DNA from: Hydrogenophaga crocea
GTDB lineage: Bacteria; Pseudomonadota; Gammaproteobacteria; Burkholderiales; Burkholderiaceae_C
Direction: 5' to 3'
NCBI RefSeq assembly: GCF_011388215.1
Contig: NZ_CP049989.1
Coordinates: 3,906,001 to 3,970,000, forward strand
Length of the DNA: 64,000 nucleotides
The notes beneath the pieces were generated by a model. The model worked only from the letters and a program-made list of their open reading frames with translations. It was not told the DNA's origin and searched no databases. The position numbers were made by a program, and so were the translations under genes. This document shows positions 8,592 to 18,093 of the stretch, one piece after another. How positions within the stretch are numbered: the first letter of the stretch is position 1; the number at the start of each line of letters is the position of its first letter.

Positions 8592-10796
8592 TCAGCCCGC
8601 CTTCACCTTCAGGCGCCAGGCGTGCAGCAGCGGCTCGGTGTAGCCGCTGGGCTGTTCCTTGCCCTTGAACACCAGGTCGAGCGCGGCCTGGTAGGCCTTG
8701 CTCGTCTTGGCGTTGCCGGCCAGCGGGCGGTAGAGCTTGTCGCCGGCGTTCTGCTTGTCCACCTTGGCGGCCATGCGCTCGAAGGTCTCGCGCACCTGCG
8801 CTTCGGTGACCACGCCGTGGTGCAGCCAGTTGGCGATGTGCTGGCTGCTGATGCGCAGCGTGGCGCGGTCTTCCATCAGGCCCACGTCGTTGATGTCGGG
8901 CACCTTGGAGCAGCCCACGCCCTGGTCGACCCAGCGCACCACGTAGCCCAGGATGCCCTGCACGTTGTTGTCGAGCTCGGCCTGTTTCTCGGCCGCGCTC
9001 CAGTTCGGGCTGGTGCTCACCGGCACGGTGAGCAGGCCGGTGAGCAGGTTGTCGCGTTCCTGGTCGGCGTTGGTCTTCTCGAGTTCCTTCTGCACGTCGC
9101 GCACCAGCACCTGGTGGTAGTGCATGGCGTGCAGCGTGGCGCCCGTGGGGCTGGGCACCCAGGCGGTGTTGGCGCCGGCCTTGGGGTGGGCGATCTTCTG
9201 CTTGAGCATCTCGGCCATCAGGTCGGGCATGGCCCACATGCCCTTGCCGATCTGCGCCTTGCCGCGCAGGCCGCACGACAGGCCCACCAGCACGTTGTTG
9301 CGCTCATAGGCCTGAATCCAGGCGCTGCTCTTCATGTCGCCCTTGCGCACCATGGGGCCGGCCAGCATGGCGGTGTGCATCTCGTCGCCCGTGCGGTCGA
9401 GGAAGCCGGTGTTGATGAAGGCCACGCGGTCTGCCGCGGCGGCGATGCAGGCCTTGAGGTTGACCGAGGTGCGGCGCTCCTCGTCCATGATGCCCAGCTT
9501 CACCGTGGCCTGCGGCAGGCCCAGCAGCTGCTCGACGCGGCCGAACAGCTCGGCCGCGAAAGCCACTTCGCGCGGGCCGTGCATCTTGGGCTTGACGATG
9601 TAGACCGAGCCCTTGCGCGAGTTGCGCAGCGGGTGCTTCTTGTCCTTCTTCAGGTCGTGGATCGCGATCGCGGTGGTGATGACCGCGTCCATGATGCCCT
9701 CGGGGATCTCCTGCGCGTCGGGGCCCCAGAGGATCGCGGGGTTGGTCATGAGGTGGCCCACGTTGCGCACGAACAGCAGCGAGCGGCCGTGCAGGCGCAC
9801 CGCCTTCTTGCCGTTGGGGGCGGTGTACTCGCGGTCGCCATTGAGGCCGCGCGTCATCACCCGGCCGCCCTTCTCGAACGACTCGGTCAGCGTGCCCTTG
9901 AGGATGCCCAGCCAGTTGCGGTAGGCCAGCAGCTTGTCTTCGGCGTCCACCGCGGCCACCGAGTCCTCGAGGTCGAGGATGGTGGACAGCGCGGCCTCGA
10001 CCACCAGGTCGCTCACGCCCGCCGGGTCGGTCTTGCCGATCGGGGTGTCGGGGCGGATCTGGATCTCCAGGTGCAGGCCGTTGTGCTGCAGCAGCACCGC
10101 GCTCGGGGCCTTGGCCTCGCCCTGGTAGCCGATGAATTGCGAAGCGTCTTCGAGTTTGCTGGTCTTGCCGTCGGCCAGCGTGACCACGAGCTCGCCGTCT
10201 TTCACGCGGTAGCCGCGCGAGCCCACGTGCGAGCCCTTCTTGAGCGGCGCGGTGCGGTCGAGCACATGGCGCGCGTACTCGATGACCTTGGCGCCCCGCT
10301 TGGGGTTGTAGCCGCCCTTGGGGCCGACCTTCTCGGTGCCTTTTTCTTCGGCGATCGCGTCGGTGCCGTAGAGCGCGTCGTAGAGCGATCCCCAGCGTGC
10401 ATTGGCCGCATTGAGCGCGTAGCGCGCGTTCAGGATCGGCACCACCAGCTGCGGGCCGGCCTGCACCGCGAGCTCGTCGTCCACGTTCTTCGTGGTGGCC
10501 TTGACCTTGCCCGGGTCGGGCACGAGGTAGCCGATGGTTTCGAGGAACTTGCGGTAGGCCGCCATGTCGCGCACCGGGCCGGGGTTGGCGCTGTGCCAGG
10601 TGTCGAGCTCGGCCTGAAGGCGGTCGCGTTCGGACAGCAGCGCGGCGTTCTTGGGCGCCAGTGCGCGCACCAGCGTGTCGAAGCCCTGCCAGAACGCGGC
10701 GGGCGCGACGCCGGTGCCGGGCAGCACCTCGGCGTTGATGAAGTCGTGCAGCGCGGTGTCGACCTGCAGGCTGTGGATCGTGGTGCGGTTCGTCAT
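8592..10796 (-). CDS. glcB: Malate synthase G
   Basis: The 734-residue length is that of isoform G (isoform A is about 540). Diagnostic segments include [46 protein letters not shown] repeats of the barrel and [16 protein letters not shown]. The enzyme joins glyoxylate and acetyl-CoA to give malate, allowing growth on glycolate, allantoin breakdown products or C2 compounds. A GGAG site precedes the ATG by about 7 nt. The gene lies 33 nt after the HAD-like gene in the same direction, with a LysR regulator divergent upstream, so the HAD-like gene and glcB are probably one operon. Confidence 0.97.
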   Translation of the reverse strand: MTNRTTIHSLQVDTALHDFINAEVLPGTGVAPAAFWQGFDTLVRALAPKNAALLSERDRLQAELDTWHSANPGPVRDMAAYRKFLETIGYLVPDPGKVKATTKNVDDELAVQAGPQLVVPILNARYALNAANARWGSLYDALYGTDAIAEEKGTEKVGPKGGYNPKRGAKVIEYARHVLDRTAPLKKGSHVGSRGYRVKDGELVVTLADGKTSKLEDASQFIGYQGEAKAPSAVLLQHNGLHLEIQIRPDTPIGKTDPAGVSDLVVEAALSTILDLEDSVAAVDAEDKLLAYRNWLGILKGTLTESFEKGGRVMTRGLNGDREYTAPNGKKAVRLHGRSLLFVRNVGHLMTNPAILWGPDAQEIPEGIMDAVITTAIAIHDLKKDKKHPLRNSRKGSVYIVKPKMHGPREVAFAAELFGRVEQLLGLPQATVKLGIMDEERRTSVNLKACIAAAADRVAFINTGFLDRTGDEMHTAMLAGPMVRKGDMKSSAWIQAYERNNVLVGLSCGLRGKAQIGKGMWAMPDLMAEMLKQKIAHPKAGANTAWVPSPTGATLHAMHYHQVLVRDVQKELEKTNADQERDNLLTGLLTVPVSTSPNWSAAEKQAELDNNVQGILGYVVRWVDQGVGCSKVPDINDVGLMEDRATLRISSQHIANWLHHGVVTEAQVRETFERMAAKVDKQNAGDKLYRPLAGNAKTSKAYQAALDLVFKGKEQPSGYTEPLLHAWRLKVKAG

Positions 10797-10829
10797 GCAA
10801 AGGCTCCGGAGGCGATGAAGAAAAAGGGA

Positions 10830-11525
10830 TCAGAAGAAATCGAGCACTGCGCGCAGGTTGGTCCCGATCGCGGTGGGCTGGGTGTCGAGCTGTTCGAAAG
10901 GCAGGTTGGCGCGGTTGACCCACAAGGTCTGGTAGCCGAACCAGGTGGCGCCAAGCACGTCCCAGGCGTTCGCGCTCACGAACAGGATCTGCGAGCGCGG
11001 CAGGCCCGTGGCCTGCTCGCCCAGCGCATACAGCTGCGGCGAGACCTTGTAGGCGCGTGCGTCCTCGGCGCTGATCACGGGGTCGAGCAGGCCATCGAGC
11101 CCGGCGCTGCGCAAGGCGATGCCCAGCATCTCGGGGTCGCCGTTCGAGAGGATGCCGGTGGTCACGCCCTGCAGCCGCAGCGCCTGGATCACCTCGCGGT
11201 TCTCGGGAAAGGCCGAGAGGTGGCGGTACTGGTTCATGAGGCTGGCCGCGGCCGGTTCGTAAGCGGCCCAGTCGTCCACGGCCTGCGGCACCAGGGCCTG
11301 GATGGCGTAGCGCAGCGCGCGCTCGGTGAGCTCCCAGAACGGGCGGTGGCGCGCGGGGTCGCCGCACATGGTCACCAGGCGCGAGTAGTCGATCTGGCGC
11401 TCGCGCCAGAGCACGGCGAGCCGCGCGCCGCGGCCGGGAAACAGCTGTTCCGCGCGCAGGCCCACGCTGTACACGTCGAACAGCGTGCCGTAGGCGTCGA
11501 AGAGCACGGCCTGGGGTTTGGGCAT
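10830..11525 (-). CDS. Haloacid dehalogenase type II-like hydrolase (L-2-haloacid dehalogenase family)
   Basis: A 231-residue HAD-superfamily enzyme: the nucleophile Asp10 lies in AVLFDAYGTLFDV, ILSNGDPEML gives the second motif and VSANAWDVLGATWFGY the C-terminal acidic motif with the Asn/Trp pattern of type II 2-haloacid dehalogenases. The family hydrolyses 2-haloacids to 2-hydroxyacids. Its position before glcB suggests glycolate- or glyoxylate-related substrates; haloacetate would give glycolate, but that is inference. The start at 11525 removes 29 unlikely residues of a longer frame that would reach into the promoter region. Confidence 0.9.
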   Translation of the reverse strand: MPKPQAVLFDAYGTLFDVYSVGLRAEQLFPGRGARLAVLWRERQIDYSRLVTMCGDPARHRPFWELTERALRYAIQALVPQAVDDWAAYEPAAASLMNQYRHLSAFPENREVIQALRLQGVTTGILSNGDPEMLGIALRSAGLDGLLDPVISAEDARAYKVSPQLYALGEQATGLPRSQILFVSANAWDVLGATWFGYQTLWVNRANLPFEQLDTQPTAIGTNLRAVLDFF

Positions 11526-11560
11526 GGGGCGTACTCTATTGCTGACCTCGGAAATCATTG

Positions 11561-11577
11561 ATGGCGCATCGCGCCAT
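11561..11577. promoter_or_regulatory. Perfect 7-bp inverted repeat, likely LysR operator
   Basis: ATGGCGC and GCGCCAT flank a 3-nt spacer in the 95-nt divergent gap between the HAD-like/glcB unit and the LysR gene. A compact dyad midway between divergent starts is the normal site for a LysR-type regulator acting on its neighbour and on itself. A possible -10 (TGTAAT at 11598-11603) for the LysR gene lies just downstream. Confidence 0.5.
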
Positions 11578-11620
11578 TTATCCATGACTTTTTTGGGTGT
11601 AATCTGCGCCACCCGACGCC

Positions 11621-12550
11621 ATGGACAAACTCAAACAGCTCGAAACCTTCGTCTCCGTGGCCAGCCGCGGCAGCCTCACGGCGGCGGCGCGCGCCGAATC
11701 GGTGGCGCCGGCCATCATCGGCCGCCGGCTCGACGCGCTCGAGGCGCGGCTGGGGGTGAAGCTGCTGGTGCGCACCACGCGGCGCATCTCGCTCACGCAC
11801 GAGGGCAGCGCCTTCCTCGAAGACTGCCAGCGGTTGCTGACCGACCTCGCCAACGCCGAAGCCAGCGTGAGCGCGGGCGGCGTGAAGGCCAGCGGCCACC
11901 TGCGCATCACCGCGCCCGCGGGCTTCGGCCGGCGCCACGTGGCGCCGCTGGTGCCGCGCTTTCGCGAACTGCATCCCGAGGTCACGGTCTCGCTCAACCT
12001 GTCCGACCGCGTGGTGGACGTGGCCGGTGAAGGCTACGACTGCGCGGTGCGCGTGGGCGACCTGCCCGACTCCTCGCTGGTGAGCCTGCGCCTGGCCGAC
12101 AACCGCCGGCTCTGCGTGGCCGCGCCGGCCTACCTGCAGCGCCGCGGCACGCCCGCGCTGCCCGCCGAGCTGGCCCGGCACGACTGCCTCACGCTCTCCA
12201 GCGACGCCTCGCAGACCCGCGGCTGGGCGTTCTCATTGCCGGTGGAGGGCGGCGAAGCGGGCCAGCGCGAGGTGCACTACCTGCGCCCCTCGGGCCCGAT
12301 GGACTGCAGCGACGGCCAGGTGCTGCACGAGTGGTGCCTGGCCGGCCTGGGCCTGGCCTGGCGCAGCACCTGGGAGGTGGAGGCCGACATCCGGGCCGGC
12401 CGCCTGGTGAGCGTGCTCGACGCCTTCGCAGCGCCGCCCAACGGCATCTACGCGCTGTTTCCGCAGCGCAAGCACCTGGCGCTGCGGGTGCGCCTGTGGA
12501 TCGATTTCCTCAAGCACGAGTACGGCCGCAGCGACTACTGGCGCGGCTGA
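11621..12550 (+). CDS. LysR-family transcriptional regulator, putative glcB regulator
   Basis: A 309-residue LysR regulator: the N-terminal winged helix (LETFVSVASRGSLTAAA followed by the recognition helix around RRLDALEARLGVKLLVRTTR) and the C-terminal effector domain from about residue 92 (HLRITAPAGFGRRHVAPLVP). The subtype with RISLTHEG and GYDCAVRVGDLPDSSLVSLRL belongs to the large group often annotated as D-malate or glycine regulators; the effector is unknown. It is divergent from the HAD-like/glcB pair with a 17-nt dyad between, so control of that unit is likely. It ends convergent with argO. Confidence 0.93.
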   Translation: MDKLKQLETFVSVASRGSLTAAARAESVAPAIIGRRLDALEARLGVKLLVRTTRRISLTHEGSAFLEDCQRLLTDLANAEASVSAGGVKASGHLRITAPAGFGRRHVAPLVPRFRELHPEVTVSLNLSDRVVDVAGEGYDCAVRVGDLPDSSLVSLRLADNRRLCVAAPAYLQRRGTPALPAELARHDCLTLSSDASQTRGWAFSLPVEGGEAGQREVHYLRPSGPMDCSDGQVLHEWCLAGLGLAWRSTWEVEADIRAGRLVSVLDAFAAPPNGIYALFPQRKHLALRVRLWIDFLKHEYGRSDYWRG

Positions 12551-12568
12551 AGCGGCCGCGCGCGGGGT

Positions 12569-13195
12569 TCAGAACAGGCTGGCGAGCAGCCAGGCCGCGG
12601 TGCCCCACATCATCAGCGCCACCAGGCCGTCGAGCAGGCGCCACAGGTGCAGCGAGTTGAGCCGGCGGCCCATCCAGAAGGCCGCCGCGCCGAGCACGGT
12701 GAACCAGATCACCGAGCCGGTGGCCGCGCCCAGACCGAAGACCTCGCTCGCGGGGCCGTAGGCCAGCGAAGCGGTGCCGATCAGCACGGCGGTGTCGAGC
12801 CAGGCGTGCGGGTTGAGCCACGAGAACGCGAGTGCCGAGAGCACGGCCTGCTTGCGCGAGGTGGGCGGCGGCGCGAGCGGCTGGCCGTCGGCGCTGCGCG
12901 GCGCGGCGGAGCGGAAGCGCTGGAAGGCCTGCCAGCCGTACACGCCCAGGAACAGCACGCCCGCGCCGATCAGCGCACCCTGCAGCTTGTCCGACAGGCC
13001 GCCCAGCTGGGCCAGGCCGAGCACACCGAGCGCGATCAGCACGATGTCGGCCAGCGCGCAGACCGCCACCGTGAGCCACAGGTGCTGGCGCTGCAGGCCC
13101 ATGCGCAGCACGTGCGCGTTCTGCGGGCCGATGGCCATGATCAGGGACAGGCTCAGCACCATGCCGGCGGAGAAAACGGGAAAGCTCAGGGTCAT
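12569..13195 (-). CDS. argO: Arginine exporter of the LysE/ArgO family
   Basis: A 208-residue membrane protein with six predicted hydrophobic segments. The N-terminus (SLSLIMAIGPQNAHVLRMGL) holds the GPQN(A/S) signature shared by LysE and ArgO amino-acid exporters, and SWLNPHAWLDT near residue 125 is the second family hallmark. The divergent neighbour is an ArgP-type LysR regulator and argS lies beyond it, which makes export of arginine or a toxic analogue the natural reading. In Escherichia coli, ArgP activates argO when arginine is plentiful. The start at 13195 gives the normal length. Confidence 0.9.
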   Translation of the reverse strand: MTLSFPVFSAGMVLSLSLIMAIGPQNAHVLRMGLQRQHLWLTVAVCALADIVLIALGVLGLAQLGGLSDKLQGALIGAGVLFLGVYGWQAFQRFRSAAPRSADGQPLAPPPTSRKQAVLSALAFSWLNPHAWLDTAVLIGTASLAYGPASEVFGLGAATGSVIWFTVLGAAAFWMGRRLNSLHLWRLLDGLVALMMWGTAAWLLASLF

Positions 13196-13282
13196 GATCG
13201 GCTCGCGCAGGGAAACGGGTCGGCGGGGAACAAGGGGTGACAGCGGGCCGCATGGTGCCGCAAACGGGGCTGGTGTTTAATC

Positions 13283-13298
13283 GAGTTGATTCGAACTC
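13283..13298. promoter_or_regulatory. Inverted repeat in argO/argP divergent region
   Basis: GAGTT and AACTC flank 6 nt (GATTCG) in the gap between argO and argP. The sequence is AT-richer than its surroundings and begins 27 nt upstream of the argP ATG at 13325, so it could be an autoregulatory ArgP site or overlap a promoter. The match to a known ArgP site is not tested. Confidence 0.35.
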
Positions 13299-13324
13299 CA
13301 TTCGCTCAATTCCTTTTTAAGCAA

Positions 13325-14233
13325 ATGCTCGATCCCCGCCAACTCGAAGCCCTGGCCGCCGTGGTGGAGCACGGCGGCTTCGGCCCGGCCGCCCAGGCGC
13401 TCAAGCTCACGCTCGCGGCGGTCTCGTTGCGCATCAAGTCGCTCGAAGACCAGCTGGGCCAGCGCCTGCTGGTGCGCGGCAAGCGGGTGCGCGCCACGCC
13501 CGCGGGCCAGGCCCTGCTGGGCCACGTGAAGCAGGTGCGCCTGATGGAGGCCGACCTGCTGGCCGGTCTGCGCGGCGGCGAGGCGCGCGCGGGCGAGCGC
13601 TGGCAGAGCCTGTCGGTGGCGATCAACGCCGATTCGGTGTCGAGCTGGTTTCTGCCCGGCGTGGCGCCGCTGCTGGCGCGCCAGCGCCTCTTGCTCGAGA
13701 TCGTCATCGACGACCAGGACCACACGCACGACGCCCTCAAGCGCGGCGACGTGATGGGCTGCGTGACCACGCGCGCCGACGCCATGCGCGGCTGCGTGGC
13801 CGAGCCGCTGGGCGTGATGCGCTACCACTGCGTGGCCTCGGCCGCGGTGGTGCAGCGCTGCCGCACGCCCCGCGGCGCGCTGTCGCCGCACAAGCTGCTG
13901 GCCCAGCCCGCGGTGATCTTCAACCGCAAGGACGCGCTGCAGGACGCGTTTCTCGAGCAGCACATCGGCCTGAAGCAGCCCGCCTACCCGCGCCACTACG
14001 TGCCCGCGGTGGAGTCGTTCGAGACCGCGATCGAGCTCGGCCTGGGCTGGGGCATGGTGCCCGAGCAGCACCTGCCCAAACACCCCACGCTGACCGAGCT
14101 GCTGCCCGGCGCCACGGTGGACGTGGCGCTGTACTGGCAGCACTGGGCGCACGAGCCGCCGTCGGCGCAGCGCCTGACGGCCGCCGTGAAGGCCGCGGCG
14201 CGCGAGCGGCTGGCACCCCTGGCCGCCGCCTAA
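13325..14233 (+). CDS. argP: LysR-family regulator ArgP
   Basis: The 302-residue protein starts MLDPRQLEALAAVVEHGGFG, with the recognition helix region ALKLTLAAVSLRIKSLEDQLG. ADSVSSWFLPGVAPLL and ESFETAIELGLGWGMVPEQ in the effector domain are typical of ArgP (IciA), the arginine/lysine-responsive activator of argO. The ATG at 13325 is preferred over a TTG at 13286 that would add 13 residues. It is divergent from argO and sits 9 nt before argS, an arrangement that unites arginine sensing, export and charging. Confidence 0.92.
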   Translation: MLDPRQLEALAAVVEHGGFGPAAQALKLTLAAVSLRIKSLEDQLGQRLLVRGKRVRATPAGQALLGHVKQVRLMEADLLAGLRGGEARAGERWQSLSVAINADSVSSWFLPGVAPLLARQRLLLEIVIDDQDHTHDALKRGDVMGCVTTRADAMRGCVAEPLGVMRYHCVASAAVVQRCRTPRGALSPHKLLAQPAVIFNRKDALQDAFLEQHIGLKQPAYPRHYVPAVESFETAIELGLGWGMVPEQHLPKHPTLTELLPGATVDVALYWQHWAHEPPSAQRLTAAVKAAARERLAPLAAA

Positions 14234-14242
14234 AATCCCGCG

Positions 14243-15916
14243 ATGCTCCAGATCCAACAAGACCTGCTCGCCGCGCTGGCCGCCGAGCTGGAAAAAATCA
14301 GCCCCGGCGCGGGCGCGAAGGCCGCGTTCGAATCGCCCAAGGTGGCCGCGCACGGCGACTTCGCCGTCACCGCGGCCATGCAGCTGGCCAAGCCGCTCAA
14401 GCTCAACCCGCGCGCCGTGGGCGAGCAGCTGCGCGCCGCGCTGCTCGCGCAGCCGCCCTACGAGCGCTGGGTCGAGGCGATCGATATCGCCGGCCCGGGC
14501 TTCATCAACATCCGCCTCAAGCCCGAGGCCAAGCAGCAGGTGGTGCGCGAGGTGCTGGGCGCGGGCGCGCACTACGGCCGCCAGCCCGACAACGGCCAGC
14601 GCCTGATGGTGGAGTTCGTGTCCGCCAACCCCACGGGCCCGCTGCACGTGGGCCACGGCCGCCAGGCCGCGCTCGGCGACGCCATCTGCAACCTCTACGA
14701 GACGCAGGGCTGGCGCGTGCACCGCGAGTTCTATTACAACGACGCGGGCGTGCAGATCAACACCCTGGCCACCTCCACGCAGCTGCGCGCCCAGGGCCTC
14801 AAGCCGGGTGACGCGGGCTGGCCCGAAGCGGCCTACAACGGCGACTACATCCAGGACATCGCCAACGACTTCCTCGCGAAGAAGACCGTGCAGGCCGACG
14901 ACCGCGCCTTCACCGCCAGCGGCGACGCCAACGACCTCGACGGCATCCGCCAGTTCGCCGTGGCCTACCTGCGCCACGAACAGGACCTCGACCTGCAGGC
15001 CTTCGCGGTCAAGTTCGACCACTACTACCTCGAGTCCAGCCTGTACACCAGCGGGCGCGTCGAGGCCGCGGTGAACCGGTTGATCGCCAACGGCAAGACC
15101 TACGAGCAGGACGGCGCGCTGTGGCTGCGCAGCACCGACTACGGCGACGACAAGGACCGCGTGATGCGCAAGTCCGACGGCTCGTACACCTACTTCGTGC
15201 CCGACGTGGCCTACCACATCGCCAAGTGGGAGCGCGGCTTCACCAAGGTGGTGAACATCCAGGGCACCGACCACCACGGCACCATCGCGCGCGTGCGCGC
15301 CGGCCTGCAGGCCGCCGACGTGGGCATTCCCCAGGGCTACCCCGACTACGTGCTGCACACCATGGTGCGCGTGGTGCGCGGCGGCCAGGAGGTGAAGATC
15401 AGCAAGCGCGCCGGCAGCTACGTGACGCTGCGCGACCTGATCGAATGGACCAGCAAGGACGCGGTGCGCTTCTTCCTGCTCAGCCGCAAGCCCGACACCG
15501 AATACACCTTCGACGTCGACCTGGCCGTGCAGCAGAACAACGACAACCCTGTGTACTACGTGCAGTACGCGCACGCGCGCATCTGCTCGGTGCTCGCGGG
15601 TTGGGGCGGCGACGTCGCCACGCTGGTCGAGGCCGACCTGTCGCCGCTCGACAGCGCGCCCGCGCAGGCGCTGATGCGCCAGCTCGCCAAGTACCCCGAG
15701 ATGCTCAGTGCCGCCGCGCGCGACTTCGCGCCGCACGACGTCACCTTCTACCTGCGCGAGCTTGCCGCGAGTTACCACAGTTACTACGACGCCGAGCGCA
15801 TCCTGGTCGATGATGAGCGCGTCAAACGCGCGCGGCTGGCGCTGGTCGCGGCCACCGCACGCGTGCTGCACAATGGCCTGGCCGTGCTGGGCGTGAGCGC
15901 CCCGCAGAAGATGTAG
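14243..15916 (+). CDS. argS: Arginyl-tRNA synthetase
   Basis: A class I aminoacyl-tRNA synthetase of 557 residues that charges tRNA-Arg. The Add1-type N-terminal domain occupies about residues 1-105. The HIGH-class motif is HVGHG at 135-139 within [16 protein letters not shown], and the KMSKS-class motif appears as [14 protein letters not shown]. The C-terminal anticodon-binding helices end with [14 protein letters not shown], the usual ArgS terminus. The ATG at 14243 follows argP by 9 nt, so read-through from argP is likely. Confidence 0.98.
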   Translation: MLQIQQDLLAALAAELEKISPGAGAKAAFESPKVAAHGDFAVTAAMQLAKPLKLNPRAVGEQLRAALLAQPPYERWVEAIDIAGPGFINIRLKPEAKQQVVREVLGAGAHYGRQPDNGQRLMVEFVSANPTGPLHVGHGRQAALGDAICNLYETQGWRVHREFYYNDAGVQINTLATSTQLRAQGLKPGDAGWPEAAYNGDYIQDIANDFLAKKTVQADDRAFTASGDANDLDGIRQFAVAYLRHEQDLDLQAFAVKFDHYYLESSLYTSGRVEAAVNRLIANGKTYEQDGALWLRSTDYGDDKDRVMRKSDGSYTYFVPDVAYHIAKWERGFTKVVNIQGTDHHGTIARVRAGLQAADVGIPQGYPDYVLHTMVRVVRGGQEVKISKRAGSYVTLRDLIEWTSKDAVRFFLLSRKPDTEYTFDVDLAVQQNNDNPVYYVQYAHARICSVLAGWGGDVATLVEADLSPLDSAPAQALMRQLAKYPEMLSAAARDFAPHDVTFYLRELAASYHSYYDAERILVDDERVKRARLALVAATARVLHNGLAVLGVSAPQKM

Positions 15917-15931
15917 TTGCCCGCGAGCCCC

Positions 15932-16663
15932 ATGAAGAAATCCGCCTCCTCCAAATCCCGCAGCAGCAGCCTGGGTGGCACGCTGATCGGCCTGGCGATC
16001 GGCCTGCTCGTGGGCCTGGCCGCGGCGCTCGCGGTGGCCGTGTACGTCACGCGCGTGCCGGTGCCCTTCGTCGACCGCGGCCTCACGCGCAGCGCCGAAG
16101 ACGACGCCAAGGAAGCCGAGCGCAACAAGGGCTGGAACCCCAACCGCAGCATCAGCGGCATGCCCGCGGCCAGCGGTGCGCCCACCCCGCCGCCGGTCAC
16201 CACACCGGGCAGCGAAGGCGCGATCTCGGTGCCGCCCGCCGATGGCCGGCCCCTGCCGCCCAACACCAACGCCTCCAAGGACCCGCTGGGCGACCTCGTG
16301 AATTCGCGCCTTGCCCAGCAACCGGCGGCCGCACCCGCACCCGCGACTGCGCCGGCCGCTGCCGCCGCGCCCAAGGCCGGTGCCGCGGCCCCCGCTGCGG
16401 GCGGTGACGCCGGCGTGGGCGCCGACCCCTTCACCTACTTCGTGCAGGCCGGCGCCTTCCGCAGCCCGGACGACGCCGAGGCCCAGCGCGCGCGCCTGGC
16501 CATGCTGGGCATCTCGGCCAACATCGACGAGCGCGAGCAGAACGGGCGCACCGTGTACCGCGTGCGCGTGGGCCCGTTCGCGCAGAAGGCGCTGGCCGAC
16601 CTCACGATCGAGCAGCTGCAGGTCAACAAGGTCGACGCCGCGCTGGTGCGCGTGCAACGCTGA
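15932..16663 (+). CDS. SPOR-domain membrane protein (FtsN/DedD-like)
   Basis: A 243-residue single-pass inner-membrane protein. The short basic N-terminus is followed by one transmembrane helix (about residues 17-40), then a long Pro/Ala/Gly-rich periplasmic linker (about 45-165) and a C-terminal SPOR domain beginning FTYFVQAGAFRS and containing ANIDEREQNGRTVYRVRVGPF. SPOR domains bind glycan strands lacking stem peptides at the division septum, so a cell-division role is likely. The ATG at 15932 lies 16 nt after the argS stop; an in-frame TTG at 15917 is less likely. Confidence 0.9.
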   Translation: MKKSASSKSRSSSLGGTLIGLAIGLLVGLAAALAVAVYVTRVPVPFVDRGLTRSAEDDAKEAERNKGWNPNRSISGMPAASGAPTPPPVTTPGSEGAISVPPADGRPLPPNTNASKDPLGDLVNSRLAQQPAAAPAPATAPAAAAAPKAGAAAPAAGGDAGVGADPFTYFVQAGAFRSPDDAEAQRARLAMLGISANIDEREQNGRTVYRVRVGPFAQKALADLTIEQLQVNKVDAALVRVQR

Positions 16664-16741
16664 GGCGGCGCGGGGCGCGCGGGAACTTTCCCCCGCCAGC
16701 CCTGCCCAAGCGCTCGTTCCCAACGACGGAGTTCTTCTTCC

Positions 16742-17362
16742 ATGTACCGCCGCGATTTCACCCTTTCCCTGCTGGCCAGCGGGGCTGCGCTGCCCGCCTT
16801 CGCCCAGCGCGTCGCCCCGCGCGAGGGCACCGAGTACCAGCGCCTGCCCAAGCCGGCGCCGGTCGACACGCCCGCCGGCAAGATCGAGGTGGTGGAGTTC
16901 TTCGCCTACTCCTGCGTGCACTGCTTCAACTTCGAGCCGCTGCTCGAAGACTGGGAGAAGCGCCTGCCCGCCGACGTGGTGCTGCGCCGCACGCCCGTGG
17001 CCTTCTCGCCGGCCTTCGTGCCCATGCAGAAGCTGTACTACACGCTCGAATCCATGGGTCTGGTGGGCCGCCTGCACGCCGCGGTGTTCAAGGCCATCCA
17101 CGTCGATCGCCTGCCCCTGACCACCGACGGCCCCATCACCGACTGGGTGGTGCGCCAGGGCGTGGACCGCGCCAAGTTCACCGAGGCCTTCAACAGCGGC
17201 GCCGTGATGACCAAGGCCTCGCGCGCTGCCGCCCTGCAGGACGCCTATGCCGTCGAAGGCACGCCCGCGCTGGGCGTGGCGGGCCGCTTCACCGTGCCCG
17301 GCCAGGGCCCCAACACGCTGGTGGTCGCCAACGCGCTGATCGCCAACGTGCGCAAAGGCTGA
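16742..17362 (+). CDS. dsbA: Thiol:disulfide interchange protein DsbA/DsbL
   Basis: A periplasmic disulfide oxidase of 206 residues. The active site C58-V-H-C61 lies in FFAYSCVHCFNFEP, and the cis-proline loop is VEGTPALGV. The signal peptide runs to about Ala21 (PAFA before Gln22). It begins with the pair Arg3-Arg4 followed by Asp-Phe, a partial twin-arginine pattern, so Tat rather than Sec export cannot be excluded. The protein would accept electrons from folding envelope proteins, here perhaps including the LptD assembly pathway. It stands alone between the SPOR gene and lptA, 78 nt after the former. Confidence 0.93.
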   Translation: MYRRDFTLSLLASGAALPAFAQRVAPREGTEYQRLPKPAPVDTPAGKIEVVEFFAYSCVHCFNFEPLLEDWEKRLPADVVLRRTPVAFSPAFVPMQKLYYTLESMGLVGRLHAAVFKAIHVDRLPLTTDGPITDWVVRQGVDRAKFTEAFNSGAVMTKASRAAALQDAYAVEGTPALGVAGRFTVPGQGPNTLVVANALIANVRKG

Positions 17363-17384
17363 GGCCGGCGGCAAAAAAGTCTCG

Positions 17385-17407
17385 CGCCGGGTCGCCCTGG
17401 CCCGGCG
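17385..17407 (+). terminator. Possible terminator hairpin after dsbA
   Basis: CGCCGGG (17385-17391) can pair with CCCGGCG (17401-17407) across a 9-nt loop, 22 nt past the dsbA stop. No T-run follows, so it may be a rho-dependent end or an mRNA-stabilising stem. A -10-like TAGAAT at 17427-17432 just downstream could serve lptA. Confidence 0.3.
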
Positions 17408-17457
17408 ATCGGCGCACCGGGGTGTTTAGAATGGCATGCAAGTTTCGTGCCCTCCAT

Positions 17458-18093
17458 ATGCCCCGCCGCCCACGCTCCCACCCCCTGTCCGCCGCCCTGC
17501 TCGCCGCAGGCCTGGCCGTTTGCGGCGTGGCCGCGCACGCCGAGCAGGCCGACCGGCTCAAGCCGCTCAACGCCGAGGCCGACAACCTGCGCTACGACGA
17601 CGCGCGGCAGGTCAGCATCTTCACGGGCAACGTGGTGATCACCAAAGGCACCATCGTGATCCGCGGTGCGCAGGTCGAGGTGCGGCAGGACGCGCAGGGC
17701 AACCAGTTCGGCATCGTGCAGGGCAGCCCGGGCTACTTCAAGCAAAAGCGCGAAGGGGTCAACGAGTTCATCGAAGGCGAGGGCAAGCGCATCGAGTACG
17801 ACAGCCGTGCCGACACCGTGCGCTTCATCGGCGACGCCGTGATGCGCCGCTACCTGGGCACGCAGCTCAACGACGAGACCCGGGGCAACGTGATCGTGTA
17901 CGACAACCGCAACGAGGTCTTCACCGTCGACGGCAACCCCGGCGGCGGTAACACCACGGGCACGCTGGGTGGCCGCGTGCGCGCCACGCTCACGCCCATG
18001 CCGCGCCCCGGTGAGCCGGGCGCCGTGCCCACGCCGCCGGCCTCGAGCACACCGCTGCGGCCCTCGGGCTCGATGGGAGGGGCCCGTCCGTGA
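17458..18093 (+). CDS. lptA: Lipopolysaccharide transport periplasmic protein LptA
   Basis: LptA forms the periplasmic bridge that carries lipopolysaccharide from LptBFGC to LptDE. The 211-residue frame has a signal peptide (Arg-rich start, cleavage after AAHA near residue 28) and an OstA-fold body: [34 protein letters not shown] and [23 protein letters not shown] strands. The C-terminus is a Pro-rich tail. The ATG at 17458 begins the signal peptide; GTG 17422 and ATG 17431 upstream in frame are possible but overlap a -10-like element. It overlaps lptB by 4 nt (GTGA). No lptC lies upstream. Confidence 0.92.
   Translation: MPRRPRSHPLSAALLAAGLAVCGVAAHAEQADRLKPLNAEADNLRYDDARQVSIFTGNVVITKGTIVIRGAQVEVRQDAQGNQFGIVQGSPGYFKQKREGVNEFIEGEGKRIEYDSRADTVRFIGDAVMRRYLGTQLNDETRGNVIVYDNRNEVFTVDGNPGGGNTTGTLGGRVRATLTPMPRPGEPGAVPTPPASSTPLRPSGSMGGARP

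Noticed and set aside
13277..17374. Open frame of about 1365 codons on the minus strand opposite argP, argS, the SPOR gene and dsbA
   Set aside because: It spans four well-supported genes on the other strand and has no recognisable domain.
17422..17457. Upstream GTG/ATG starts for lptA
   Set aside because: They would add residues before the signal peptide and overlap a -10-like element; 17458 gives a standard signal.
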